Assembly (NCBI GenBank): GCA_918298275.1 | Contig: CAKJZO010000021.1 | Span: 1-47,901, forward strand | Length of the DNA: 47,901 nt | Reading direction: 5' to 3' | Source of the DNA: Spirochaetota bacterium | GTDB taxonomy: Bacteria; Spirochaetota; Spirochaetia; Sphaerochaetales; Sphaerochaetaceae | Shown here: one piece after another, positions 8,617-17,028 of the stretch | Numbering within the stretch: the first letter of the stretch is position 1 | Layout: each line of letters starts with the position of its first letter | The notes under the pieces: generated by a model | The model's input: the letters and a program-made list of their open reading frames with translations, nothing else | The model's database searches: none | What the model was told of the DNA's origin: nothing | Translations under genes and position numbers: made by a program

Positions 8617-10374
8617 TCAAAGGGGCTCCGTAGCCTGGATCAGATAATCCCTGGAACTATCCTCGACCATCGGCAGAAGCATGTCGCGCACCCAGCGGTG
8701 ATATTCGTTGACCATGTCCACTTCCTGATCGGTGAGCATCTCCTTGACTATCAGCTCCCGCTCGTACGGGCAGCAGGTCAGGACCTCGAAGGTATAGAAT
8801 TTGCCGAATTCCGTCTCCATTGCCTCCGTTACGGCAACAAGGTTCTCTATCCTGATGCCGTGTCGGCCTTCCTTGTAGAGACCCGGCTCGTCGCTGAGGA
8901 CCATTCCAGGCTCAAGCGCAACCGGTTCGCCGGTGCCCTGTTTTGAAGAGACTCTCTGCGGTCCTTCGTGCACTGAGAGACGGTGTCCGACTCCGTGGCC
9001 TGTGCCGTGGAAATAATCCATGCCCCTCTGCCAGAGGAACTGGTGGGCAAGGGCATCAAGCTGATGGCCGGTGGTTCCCTTCGGGAAAATCTGCGAGGAA
9101 AGGGCAAGATGGCCCTTGAGGACAAGGGTGTAGTCTTCCTTCTGTTCCTGAGTTGCCTCTCCGAAGAGCAGGGTTCTGGTTATATCGGTCGTTCCGCAGG
9201 TGTACTGTCCGCCCGAATCAAGGACAAGAAGTCCGTTTCCGCAGATCGGGATGTCCGTTTCCTCGGTTGCGCTGTAGTGGACGACCGCTCCGTGGGCTCC
9301 GAATCCTGCTATGGTGCCGAATGAAGGTCCGAGGTATTCCTCTTCCATCTCACGCTCGTCGGAGAGCGCCTTGGCTATGGAAAGCTCCGTGAAGTCGAAC
9401 TCATCGCGCTTTACAAGGGCAAGGAAATTGACAAGCGCAACGCCGTCCAGGATGTGGGCGACCCTCATGCCGTCAAGCTCGGTCTCGTTCTTGACTGCCT
9501 TCATATCGGTGGAGTACTCGCGGCCTTTCGAGATCCTTACTCCCTCGGCCCTGTCCAGAGCATTCTTCATCTTCATGTTTATTCGCTCAGGATTGAGGCG
9601 CACCGTTACGTTCTTCAACGCAGACAGTTCATCCGCAACGGCATCGTAGGGGAGAACTTCATAGCCTTCAGGCCTTGTATTACCAAAGCGTGCAATCGGA
9701 GTAAAGAGCTTCACGCTGTCCGGACCTATCAGCAGATGGGCAAGGAACACGGGGGTATCGCAGATGTCGCTTCCCCTGAGGTTCAATATCCATGCAATAT
9801 CGTCCAGACTGGAAATGAGCTGGTAGTCTTCCTTGTTCTGATGGCCTTTATTGCGAAGATTGGCTATTTTTTGCTGCACACTCATGCCTGTCAGGCTATC
9901 ATCAAGGCTGACAACCGGATTCTCCGGCATTGCAGGACGATCAGTCCAGATTACATCCAGGAGATCATCCGTCGCAACGACATCAAGGCCCTTGCCTTTG
10001 TATCTTTCCATCGCGGCAATCATCAGAGTCTCTGCGGAGATTCCGATCTTCTGCCCGCCGGAGAAGTTCTCCGTCAGGAAATCGATGGGCCTGGTGGCTT
10101 CGGGACCGTCGATCTTTCTCATCTCGAACACGGTTCCCCTGATCTGGTCCGCACACTGGACGAAATATCTGGAATCGACCCAGATGAGTGCCTTGTCCAT
10201 TGTCACGATCACGGTTCCCGCGCTGCCTGAGAAGCCGCTGATCCAGTGTCTGGAAGACCATCTCGGGCATACATATTCGCTCTGATGGGGATCCGTTCCG
10301 TTGATGATCCAGGCAGAGAGACCCGCCTTTGCCATTTCACGCCTTAAGGCATCAACCTTTTCGTTTATTTGCAT
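8617..10374 (-). CDS. pepP: Xaa-Pro aminopeptidase, M24B family (aminopeptidase P, long form)
   Basis: A cytosolic dimetal peptidase that removes N-terminal residues preceding proline. At 585 aa it matches the long three-domain aminopeptidase P type (two creatinase-like N-terminal domains plus the pita-bread catalytic domain) and not the shorter E. coli form. All five metal ligands are visible: Asp386 in LVLDSGGQYTC, Asp397 in GTTDITRT, His460 in FHGTGHGVGH, Glu496 in LSDEPGLY and Glu510 in GIRIENLV. A second active-site His is in GFGAHGAVVHYS. The start overlaps the end of lgt by 23 nt and it runs 13 bp from the kinase gene, so the three are co-transcribed. No signal peptide is seen. Confidence 0.93.
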   Translation of the reverse strand: MQINEKVDALRREMAKAGLSAWIINGTDPHQSEYVCPRWSSRHWISGFSGSAGTVIVTMDKALIWVDSRYFVQCADQIRGTVFEMRKIDGPEATRPIDFLTENFSGGQKIGISAETLMIAAMERYKGKGLDVVATDDLLDVIWTDRPAMPENPVVSLDDSLTGMSVQQKIANLRNKGHQNKEDYQLISSLDDIAWILNLRGSDICDTPVFLAHLLIGPDSVKLFTPIARFGNTRPEGYEVLPYDAVADELSALKNVTVRLNPERINMKMKNALDRAEGVRISKGREYSTDMKAVKNETELDGMRVAHILDGVALVNFLALVKRDEFDFTELSIAKALSDEREMEEEYLGPSFGTIAGFGAHGAVVHYSATEETDIPICGNGLLVLDSGGQYTCGTTDITRTLLFGEATQEQKEDYTLVLKGHLALSSQIFPKGTTGHQLDALAHQFLWQRGMDYFHGTGHGVGHRLSVHEGPQRVSSKQGTGEPVALEPGMVLSDEPGLYKEGRHGIRIENLVAVTEAMETEFGKFYTFEVLTCCPYERELIVKEMLTDQEVDMVNEYHRWVRDMLLPMVEDSSRDYLIQATEPL

Positions 10375-11365
10375 TCTTGTTCCCTTTTCCCTTTGATTTC
10401 GGGTATGTGACAGGTTTTCCCTTGAATGAGTAGATTATCATTGCCGCTCCGGCAACTATCATCAGAAAGCACAGTATCTGCCCCATGGAAATGTTCAGGG
10501 CGGACTTGAAGAGGGCGGTAGGTTCCGTTTCCTTTCCCAGGGCGATGACAAAGCCGATCTGGCTGTCCGGCTCGCGGAAATACTCGATGATAAAGCGTGC
10601 GAGGCCGTATCCGATGAAATAGCTTCCGGTAAGAAGCCCCGGACCTTTCTTTCCATGCAGGCGCTTGGCGATCGGTCTGATGATAAACCAAAGGACAAGC
10701 CAGAGCACGATGCCCTCGAACAGGGCTTCGTAAAGCTGCGACGGATGCCTGGGAAGGTTGACCATGGCTCCGGGAGTGTAGCTCATGCCGATTTTATCCG
10801 CCACCTCACGGACCCACTCGATCGAAGTCGAGAAAGAAGGTGCATCCGGGAATACCATGCCGACGGAACTTGCGGTGACCCTGCCCCAGAGTTCTCCGTT
10901 GATGAAGTTTCCGAGGCGCCCGAAGGTATATCCCAGTGGGATTGCCGCGGTAAGATGGTCCGCCATGTCGAAGAACCGGTAGCCGTGCTTTCTGCAGAAA
11001 AGCCAGACACCGAATACGCAGCCGATTACTCCTCCGTGATAGCTCATTCCCGGAAGGCCTACGAAGCGTCCGTTCTGGAAAGGCCAGAAAATCATCCACG
11101 GATGGGTCCAGTAATACCACGTTCCGTCATATAGAAGGGTTGAGAAAACCCTCGCTCCGAGGATAAGGAATCCGACACCGTAGCAGAAGAGGGTGATGGT
11201 ATCATCCGCATTCATGCCGTTGAGTTCTCCGTGTCTGCATTCGTGGCGGATCAGCACATATGTGATGGAGAATGCCACGAGGTACATCAGCGCATACCAT
11301 CTGACGGGCAGAAACGGAACCACGAACGGGGAAATCCAGCTTGGGAAATCGACGTAAATCTGCAT
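10352..11365 (-). CDS. lgt: Prolipoprotein diacylglyceryl transferase
   Basis: Lgt transfers diacylglycerol from phosphatidylglycerol to the lipobox cysteine of prolipoproteins, the first step of lipoprotein maturation. The 337 aa polytopic inner-membrane protein contains MSYHGG (about 107-112), which carries the conserved His, and the Lgt signature GRLGNFINGELWGR (about 149-162). I chose the ATG at 11365 (MQIYVDFPSWIS) over the in-frame ATG at 11389. It gives a normal Lgt N-terminus, and an extended -10 lies just 6 nt upstream, predicting a leaderless transcript. Neither ATG has a Shine-Dalgarno. The C-terminus ends in a basic tail rich in Lys and Asn. First gene of a three-gene operon. Confidence 0.92.
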   Translation of the reverse strand: MQIYVDFPSWISPFVVPFLPVRWYALMYLVAFSITYVLIRHECRHGELNGMNADDTITLFCYGVGFLILGARVFSTLLYDGTWYYWTHPWMIFWPFQNGRFVGLPGMSYHGGVIGCVFGVWLFCRKHGYRFFDMADHLTAAIPLGYTFGRLGNFINGELWGRVTASSVGMVFPDAPSFSTSIEWVREVADKIGMSYTPGAMVNLPRHPSQLYEALFEGIVLWLVLWFIIRPIAKRLHGKKGPGLLTGSYFIGYGLARFIIEYFREPDSQIGFVIALGKETEPTALFKSALNISMGQILCFLMIVAGAAMIIYSFKGKPVTYPKSKGKGNKNANKRKG

Positions 11366-11371
11366 ACTGTG

Positions 11372-11401
11372 ATGATAGCACAGATGCATATTCCATATAA
11401 A
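11372..11401 (-). promoter_or_regulatory. Predicted lgt promoter (leaderless type)
   Basis: Read on the minus strand, an extended -10 TGC-TATCAT (hexamer at 11377-11372) lies 6 nt before the lgt ATG at 11365. A weak -35 TTTATA (11401-11396) is 18 bp upstream. Transcription would begin at or next to the A of the start codon. Confidence 0.5.
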
Positions 11402-11455
11402 TGTGTTTTTTGCGTGTTGTTCCCATAATTGAAAGACGCACAGCCCAAAAAGGTG

Positions 11456-11461
11456 TATATT
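11456..11461 (+). promoter_or_regulatory. Predicted -10 element of the S41 protease gene (leaderless type)
   Basis: TATATT at 11456-11461 is followed by 6 nt and the ATG at 11468. The -35 is poor (AAGACG at 17 bp, or TTGAAA at 21 bp). No properly spaced Shine-Dalgarno is present. Confidence 0.4.
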
Positions 11462-11467
11462 TCAATC

Positions 11468-12991
11468 ATGAAAAAAACAGCAATGGTTTTGATTGTTCTG
11501 GCACTTCTGGCCGGAACTCTATTTGCAAACGGGTCTCCCGAAGAGCAGATGTTCTTCAACAACCTCATGAACAACTCTCAGGGCGCCACCTATTCCTCGG
11601 GGACAACCACGAGCAGAACCTCCACAAAGGGATCCGAGATTATTTCCCGCGATATGGCCACTCTCGAGAGGCTTTACCAGTATGTCGACAGGAACTTCCT
11701 GTATGAAATCGACTATGATGCCGTCTATGAGGCCATGGCCACCGCTCTTTTCGATGCCTTGAAAGACAAGTACACGTACTATGTCAAGGCAGAGGAATCC
11801 GGAGACTATGAGGAAGAGGTTTCAGGAGTCTACGGCGGACTTGGAATCTATTTTTCAAAGACGTACGTCGATTATCAGGACGTCGAAGATGAAAGCACCC
11901 TCTATGCGATAATCACTCAGGTATTCCCGAACACACCCAGCGCCAAGGCAGGGCTGAAGGCCGGGGACTACATCCTCGAGATAGGCGGAGAGTCCGTAGT
12001 TGAGATGGAAGCCACAGAGTGTGCAAAGCGCATGAAGGGCGAGCCGGGAACCTCCGTTGATCTGACAATCAGGAGGGGGGACAGCACATTCACAATCCCC
12101 ATCACCAGGGCTATAATCGTCGTCCCGACGGTTGAATATGAAATGATAGAGGGTACGCACACTGCATATCTGAGGATTCTGGAATTCTCGACAAGCACCT
12201 ATAGGGCGATTGCCGAAGCCCTTACGGATCTCTCCAATTCAGGAATGGAGAAACTGATCATCGACCTCAGGGACAACCCCGGAGGTGATGTCGATGTTAC
12301 CCTGGCTATTGCGGACATGTTCATCAGCGATTCCAAGCTTCTTTCCATTTCCTATAAGGACCCGTCAAAGAACATTACCTATGCTGCAACGGATTCCGTG
12401 ACAGTCTCTCCGTCTACGGAAGTTGCAATCCTGGTCAACGGAGGAACTGCAAGTTCCGCCGAGATCTTCTCAAGCGCAATGAAGGACAACGGAAGGGCTG
12501 TTCTGTTCGGTTCAACCACCTACGGCAAGGGCGTGATGCAGGTGATTTCCTCCTTCGGCGACGGCTATACCTCAATCACAACGGCAAGCTTCGTCGGGCC
12601 TGCAGGAAAGACAATCCACGGAGAGGGTGTGGAACCGGATGTTGTCATCGATGAGATTGTCGTAGAGGAAGAGGAAATAGAGGCATACACGGAGCTTCTG
12701 AACAGCAAGGCAGCAGAGAAATTCGTTGACCAGAATCCGGATTTCACGGACGAGAACGTACGGAAATTCGCACAGGAGCATGCAGATTCGGGACTTAGGG
12801 AAATCGTTCTTCTTCTGGTTGCCCGCAACGAGTATCTCTCGAGAATGGACTATGACGACAGACCTCTTGCGGATATCGTCTACGACAACTGCTGCAAGGC
12901 AGCTTTCGAGTATCTTCAGAGCTATGAGATCGACTACGACGCAAACTACAAGCCGACTTCCGACACGTCGGTGAGAGTAGTGAATTTCTAG
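11468..12991 (+). CDS. Exported S41-family C-terminal processing protease (Ctp)
   Basis: A periplasmic serine protease of the CtpA/Prc-like S41 family, which trims or degrades exported proteins from the C-terminus. The 507 aa product (start at 11468) has a signal peptide MKKTAMVLIVLALLAGTLFA, an N-terminal S41 helical domain, a PDZ domain (about 130-215: LGIYFS, then AGLKAGDYILEIGG) and the protease core. The catalytic Ser is Ser330 in NGGTASSAEIF and the catalytic Lys is Lys354 in TTYGKGVMQ. A C-terminal extension of about 110 residues follows GVEPDVVID. The ATG at 11468 is preferred to an upstream TTG at 11429, which would put charged residues before the signal peptide. A UUCG hairpin terminator follows. 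Substrates are unknown. Confidence 0.9.
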   Translation: MKKTAMVLIVLALLAGTLFANGSPEEQMFFNNLMNNSQGATYSSGTTTSRTSTKGSEIISRDMATLERLYQYVDRNFLYEIDYDAVYEAMATALFDALKDKYTYYVKAEESGDYEEEVSGVYGGLGIYFSKTYVDYQDVEDESTLYAIITQVFPNTPSAKAGLKAGDYILEIGGESVVEMEATECAKRMKGEPGTSVDLTIRRGDSTFTIPITRAIIVVPTVEYEMIEGTHTAYLRILEFSTSTYRAIAEALTDLSNSGMEKLIIDLRDNPGGDVDVTLAIADMFISDSKLLSISYKDPSKNITYAATDSVTVSPSTEVAILVNGGTASSAEIFSSAMKDNGRAVLFGSTTYGKGVMQVISSFGDGYTSITTASFVGPAGKTIHGEGVEPDVVIDEIVVEEEEIEAYTELLNSKAAEKFVDQNPDFTDENVRKFAQEHADSGLREIVLLLVARNEYLSRMDYDDRPLADIVYDNCCKAAFEYLQSYEIDYDANYKPTSDTSVRVVNF

Positions 12992-13017
12992 TTTATCTAC
13001 CCGTTTTTCTAGTGTGG

Positions 13018-13037
13018 AACCTGCCTTCGGGCAGGTT
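13018..13037 (+). terminator. Rho-independent-like terminator after the S41 protease gene
   Basis: An 8-bp perfect stem, AACCTGCC (13018-13025) with GGCAGGTT (13030-13037), closes on a TTCG tetraloop and is followed by CTTCCGTT. The T-tract is weak but the stem is strong. Confidence 0.65.
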
Positions 13038-13073
13038 CTTCCGTTATAAGAAAATAAGGGGTCGGGAAAGGGT

Positions 13074-13348
13074 GTGTGGGTATTTTTTACACACACTATT
13101 GCACAAGTTATGCACAACCCTTGTGCAAGGTAGTATTTATATTGACAGAAACGGCTTGGATGTAAGCTTCCTAGTTTGGTACTAATCATTTGAATAGTAG
13201 AATGTAATTTCTTTATATAAAATAACTTAGATAAATTTGTATTTTTTTGTACCTGTTAAAAAGTTATATAAGAATTATTGCTGTTGTGCAGTTTCGGAGA
13301 TATTAAAAAAAACTAAAATTACAGGAAGTTATGCACAAGTTATTGACA
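13074..13348. other. Gene-free segment with phased DnaA boxes, hairpins and AT-rich core (candidate oriC)
   Basis: This 348-bp intergenic space (12992-13339) between convergent genes holds an unusual array. A hairpin at 13074-13096 (GTGTG...CACAC with a T-loop) is followed by an inverted repeat TTGCACAAG (13099-13107) / CTTGTGCAA (13120-13128), whose 12-nt loop contains a perfect DnaA box TTATGCACA (13108-13116). A related 9-mer TATTGCACA (13097-13105) lies 11 bp upstream in phase. A strongly AT-rich stretch (about 13190-13320) follows, then a second perfect TTATGCACA (13329-13337) and TTATTGACA (13340-13348, 8/9), again 11 bp apart. Phased DnaA boxes beside an AT-rich unwinding-type segment are what an origin contains. 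Confidence 0.5.
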
Positions 13349-14122
13349 GCATGATTCAAGGATTGTCTGAACGGCTCCGATTGCGTAAATCGATGCAGTT
13401 TCGCATCTTAGAATGTTTGTCTTGAGCGTTACGGCCTTGAATCCGCAATTGAGAAGAAGAGCGCATTCCTCCTCTTCCAAACCACCTTCCGGACCCACTA
13501 TGATGGCGGTGATTCCGTCGAAGCCCCTGAGGCAGGAAAACAGGTCGCTTTGGTTCTCGGAAAGCCTGACCTGGTGCAGGACTATCCCGAGGTGTGCAAG
13601 ACCTTCAGAGCGCTTTGAAAAGTCTGCCGGAATATCCTTGAACGGTAGAACTCCGTGTACTTTTGTGGGTACCACGGATCCGCTCTGCTGGATAGCTTCC
13701 GTAACGATGGCATCATAGCGCTCAAGGCGGGCGGTTTCCTTTCCTTCAAGGTCTGCCACACAGTTTCTGCTTTTCACCAGAACGATATCCTGAACGCCAG
13801 CCTCGGTGGCTTTTTTTATTATTTCATCTGCCTTACGGCCCTTGGGAAGGCACTGATAAAGGACTATGGGCTTAAGGGGGCGCATCTGCGGAAGCGCATC
13901 TGTTTTCTCTTCCAGCTTCTCCGAGGGAGAGACCGAGAGGAGGCAGCTTGCCTTTTCGATTTTCTCGATTCTGAGATTCCACAGTCCGCCTTCACGGTCT
14001 CGACCCATCAGCTCCTGACCCTCCTTGAGCCTGAGGGCCTTGATCAGGTAGTTGAAATCCTTTCCTGTCAGCCGAAGGGTCGAACTTCTGTCAAAAGTGG
14101 CGGGAAGTAGAAAAAGTCTCAT
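13340..14122 (-). CDS. rsmE: 16S rRNA m3U1498 methyltransferase RsmE
   Basis: RsmE methylates N3 of U1498 in 16S rRNA with SAM, as a SPOUT-fold dimer. The product (260 aa from 14122) has an N-terminal PUA-like RNA-binding domain (MRLFLLPATF, then RLTGKDFNYLIKALRL) and the C-terminal knotted domain with IVGPEGGLEEEE and LKTNILRCETAS, the SAM-binding signatures. The ATG at 14122 gives the typical N-terminus; an in-frame ATG at 14140 would add MVHTLV. No Shine-Dalgarno is present at either, and a -10-like CATACT lies 6 nt before 14122. The 3' end overlaps one of the DnaA-box-like 9-mers. It is divergent from the GH2 gene. Confidence 0.9.
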   Translation of the reverse strand: MRLFLLPATFDRSSTLRLTGKDFNYLIKALRLKEGQELMGRDREGGLWNLRIEKIEKASCLLSVSPSEKLEEKTDALPQMRPLKPIVLYQCLPKGRKADEIIKKATEAGVQDIVLVKSRNCVADLEGKETARLERYDAIVTEAIQQSGSVVPTKVHGVLPFKDIPADFSKRSEGLAHLGIVLHQVRLSENQSDLFSCLRGFDGITAIIVGPEGGLEEEECALLLNCGFKAVTLKTNILRCETASIYAIGAVQTILESCCQ

Positions 14123-14158
14123 GACAAGAGTATGAACCATATCGTATTGTTAAGTAAA
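14121..14158. promoter_or_regulatory. Overlapping divergent promoters of rsmE (-) and the GH2 gene (+)
   Basis: Minus strand: TTTACT (14158-14153), 18 bp, CATACT (14134-14129), then 6 nt to the rsmE ATG. Plus strand: ATGACA (14121-14126), 18 bp, TATTGT (14145-14150), giving a leader of about 16 nt that includes the GH2 Shine-Dalgarno. The two promoters occupy the same DNA, so simultaneous firing is unlikely. All four hexamers are only moderate matches. Confidence 0.35.
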
Positions 14159-14172
14159 GAGAGGTGTTTACC

Positions 14173-15837
14173 GTGCAGATTCCGCTTTCAGAATATCCCA
14201 GACCGCAGATGGTGAGAGACAGCTATCTGTGTCTGAACGGAATATGGAACCTCAGGTTCCTCAGCGACGGCGATAAAGCCGTGAATCAGAGCATTGTGGT
14301 TCCTTATTCCCCCGAGTCGGAATACAGCGGAGTGGGCCGTACCCTGCAGGAATACGAGACCATGCTGTACAGCAGGCATGTGGAGTTTCCCGATGTGGAT
14401 TTCTCACAGGAAAGACTGCTGCTTCATTTCGGTGCGGTGGACTATCGTGCAATCGTGTTCATAGACAAGGAACAGGTTGCCGAGCATATAGGAGGATACC
14501 TTCCTTTCTCGGTGGAAGTCGAAAAAGCCTCCTTCGACCTTGATGTAAGCGTACAGGATCCCGGGGATAGCCGTGAGATTTCCCGTGGGAAGCAGAGTTC
14601 CTCTCCCGGAGGAATCTGGTACCCCAAGACAAGCGGAATCTGGCAGACGGTCTGGATGGAGAAGGTTCCCGGAACCTATATCCGGGAACTGAAGATCCTT
14701 CCGGATCTGCAGGGCTTCTGGATCACCGTCTGCATGAACGATGATTCTGTAGGAAAGGCAGTGCTTTCCATCGGCGGAAACAAGCATGAGATAAAGACGA
14801 ACGAGAAACAATATATAAAGATAGACAATCCGAGGCTGTGGACCCCGGACGATCCTTACTTATATAACTTCGATATAAGCGCAGGATCCGATACAGTACA
14901 TTCATACGTCGGGCTGAGGACCTTTGGAATAGGTCTTGATAACAAAGGCCATAATGTCCTGCTTTTAAATGATAAGCCATTTTTCCATCATGGTCTTTTG
15001 GATCAGGGCTATTATAAGGGAGGATACTACACTCCGCAGGATGACAGGGATTTCATAGATGACATCAGCAGGATGAAGGAAATGGGCTTCAATACGCTTA
15101 GAAAGCATATCAAGGTCGAGCCCCTTCGATGGTACTACCACTGCGACCGTCTGGGCATGCTGGTCTGGCAGGATATGGTTTCCGGCGGAGGACGCTACAG
15201 GCTCTCCGTGATAAGTGCGCCGCTTGTGATGGGATCGTTTCTGAAAGACGACAGGTATGACAAATTCGCACGTGAGGATGCACACGAGAGAGATATCTGG
15301 GAAGAGGAGGCCTACGGGACGGTCAGAAACCTCTACAACTGCACATGCGTTGCAATGTGGGTTCCTTTCAACGAGGGCTGGGGACAGTTCGATTCCAAGC
15401 GTATTACGGACAATATAAGAAAGATCGATGAAAGCCGCACCATCGACCATGCCTCAGGCTGGCATGATCAGAAGATAGGGGATTTCAGGAGCCTTCATGT
15501 CTACTTCAGACCTTATCGCTTCAAGCCCGACAAACTCGGAAGGCCGGTGATTCTCTCGGAGTTCGGCGGCTACGGCATGGAGATCGGACTGACGGAGAAG
15601 AGGGCTTTCACCTACAGGAAATACAGAAGTAGGGAAGACCTGACTGCTGCGATAGTGAAGCTCTATGAAACACAGATAATCCCGGCAAAGCAGAAAGGCC
15701 TTGCCGCAAGCATCTATACGCAGGTGTCTGATGTGGAACAGGAGGTCAACGGACTTCTGAGCTATGACAGAAAGACCGTGAAGGTCAATGCCGGGGATAT
15801 TGCACGGATGTCAGAAAGGCTTCTGAAGAGCGAGTAA
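14173..15837 (+). CDS. Glycoside hydrolase family 2 protein (beta-galactosidase/beta-glucuronidase type), cytosolic
   Basis: A retaining exo-glycosidase of the GH2 clan, probably acting on an imported beta-linked sugar. I start it at the GTG 14173 because GAGAGG (14159-14164) is 8 nt upstream; the GTG at 14164 lies inside that site. This gives 554 aa. The N-terminal sugar-binding jelly roll (LCLNGIWNLRFL), the immunoglobulin-like domain and the TIM barrel follow in the usual order. The acid/base is Glu401 in WVPFNEGWGQFD and the nucleophile Glu463 in VILSEFGGYG. The protein ends soon after the barrel, without the extra C-terminal domains of LacZ. There is no signal peptide. It abuts the GT4 gene tail to tail with no spacer. 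The exact sugar specificity is not determinable here. Confidence 0.88.
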   Translation: MQIPLSEYPRPQMVRDSYLCLNGIWNLRFLSDGDKAVNQSIVVPYSPESEYSGVGRTLQEYETMLYSRHVEFPDVDFSQERLLLHFGAVDYRAIVFIDKEQVAEHIGGYLPFSVEVEKASFDLDVSVQDPGDSREISRGKQSSSPGGIWYPKTSGIWQTVWMEKVPGTYIRELKILPDLQGFWITVCMNDDSVGKAVLSIGGNKHEIKTNEKQYIKIDNPRLWTPDDPYLYNFDISAGSDTVHSYVGLRTFGIGLDNKGHNVLLLNDKPFFHHGLLDQGYYKGGYYTPQDDRDFIDDISRMKEMGFNTLRKHIKVEPLRWYYHCDRLGMLVWQDMVSGGGRYRLSVISAPLVMGSFLKDDRYDKFAREDAHERDIWEEEAYGTVRNLYNCTCVAMWVPFNEGWGQFDSKRITDNIRKIDESRTIDHASGWHDQKIGDFRSLHVYFRPYRFKPDKLGRPVILSEFGGYGMEIGLTEKRAFTYRKYRSREDLTAAIVKLYETQIIPAKQKGLAASIYTQVSDVEQEVNGLLSYDRKTVKVNAGDIARMSERLLKSE

Positions 15838-17016
15838 TCAGAGACTCTTTCTGTACTTGAGGTTGTTGCTCTCTATAAGTGCCTGATATCGGCCAAGAAT
15901 GGTGTCCATCAGCGGTCCGTCCCAAGGAATCGGTATGGTCTCATAGGCCCTGTCTCCCATGGCCTTGCGCTTCTCCAGAGGAAGCGAGAGGAACTCTGCA
16001 ATGGCCTGCGCAACCGCAGGACTCTCATCCTTGCTGATAATTCCGTTGTCGTCGGCAGTGATGACTTCCGCAGTACAGGAGCCTTCTGCTGCCAGGGTAG
16101 GTGTTCTCTGGGCTGCAGCTTCACGAACGACCATCGGGGCGTTGTCATAGATGGACGGGAACACGAAGAGATCTGCAATGGAATAGATGGCGTCGAGGCT
16201 TTCGGTATCAGTCAGATGACCCGTGAAGACAGAAACATCCTCTATGTCCAGTTTTGATACCCTCTCCCTTATTGCCTGTTCGTCAGGACCGCGGCCTGCC
16301 ATCACCAGCTGGAATGCGGTACCCTGCTTCTTGAGTATGGAGCAGGCTTCCAGAACTCTACCCAGGTTCTTCTTCCAGCTTATCTGCCCGACGAATAGAA
16401 GTACGGGGACATCGCTTCTGATGCCGTACTTCTGCCTTACCTCGGGCACTCTGGCAATATTGAGGACCCTTCTGTTCGAACCGTTGGGCATTACGATAAT
16501 CTCGCCCTTGTAGCCGTACTCGCGCAGGGTTTCCCCCGTGCCTTCGGATACTGCCCAGACCTCGTCGCATTTGGAGAAGAAGTCCGCCACGGCCTGTGAA
16601 CCGACCTTTGCTATGGTCTTCACGCCGGTGAACTGAAGGATATCGTCATAGAATTTCGTGTGGAACGATCCTACGATGGGCAGATGCCTTTTCTTTGCCA
16701 GGTTCAGGCCTGCGTTTCCGGCAAAGACCGGACCGTGGACATGGATGATATCAAGGTCTATCTGCTTCATCCTTGCAATGAAGTGCGGGTCGAAACTGTC
16801 CAGACCGATGCGCCAGGGAATCTTCTTCGAGAGTTCCACGGAGTTGAAATCAACTATCTCGTAGGGCAGGCCTCCCCGATATCCGGTGTCGTACATCGGG
16901 GTAATGACATAAACTTCCTCTCCGCGCTTTGCCATTGTTTCCGCATAGGCTTTCATGACGCGGCCGACCCCGTCGAAGACGGGAATGAAGGATTCGCCGA
17001 ATTGTCCGATTTTCAT
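15838..17016 (-). CDS. Glycosyltransferase family 4 protein (possibly glycolipid synthesis)
   Basis: A 392 aa GT-B fold retaining glycosyltransferase. The N-terminal Rossmann domain has FDGVGRVMKAYAETMAKRGE, then DIIHVHGPVFAGNAGL and VGSFHTKFYDD. The C-terminal nucleotide-sugar domain has LLFVGQISWKKNLGRVLEA, VMAGRGPDE and the acidic pair motif DNAPMVVREA. The motif has Asp where many GT4 enzymes have Glu, but the spacing (D-x7-E) is kept. The style resembles diacylglycerol glucosyltransferases and mannosyltransferases; the acceptor is not decidable. GAGG lies 7 nt before the ATG. It is the third gene of the SDF transporter/membrane protein/GT4 operon, 12 bp after its neighbour. Confidence 0.85.
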   Translation of the reverse strand: MKIGQFGESFIPVFDGVGRVMKAYAETMAKRGEEVYVITPMYDTGYRGGLPYEIVDFNSVELSKKIPWRIGLDSFDPHFIARMKQIDLDIIHVHGPVFAGNAGLNLAKKRHLPIVGSFHTKFYDDILQFTGVKTIAKVGSQAVADFFSKCDEVWAVSEGTGETLREYGYKGEIIVMPNGSNRRVLNIARVPEVRQKYGIRSDVPVLLFVGQISWKKNLGRVLEACSILKKQGTAFQLVMAGRGPDEQAIRERVSKLDIEDVSVFTGHLTDTESLDAIYSIADLFVFPSIYDNAPMVVREAAAQRTPTLAAEGSCTAEVITADDNGIISKDESPAVAQAIAEFLSLPLEKRKAMGDRAYETIPIPWDGPLMDTILGRYQALIESNNLKYRKSL

Positions 17017-17028
17017 GTAAATGCCTCG

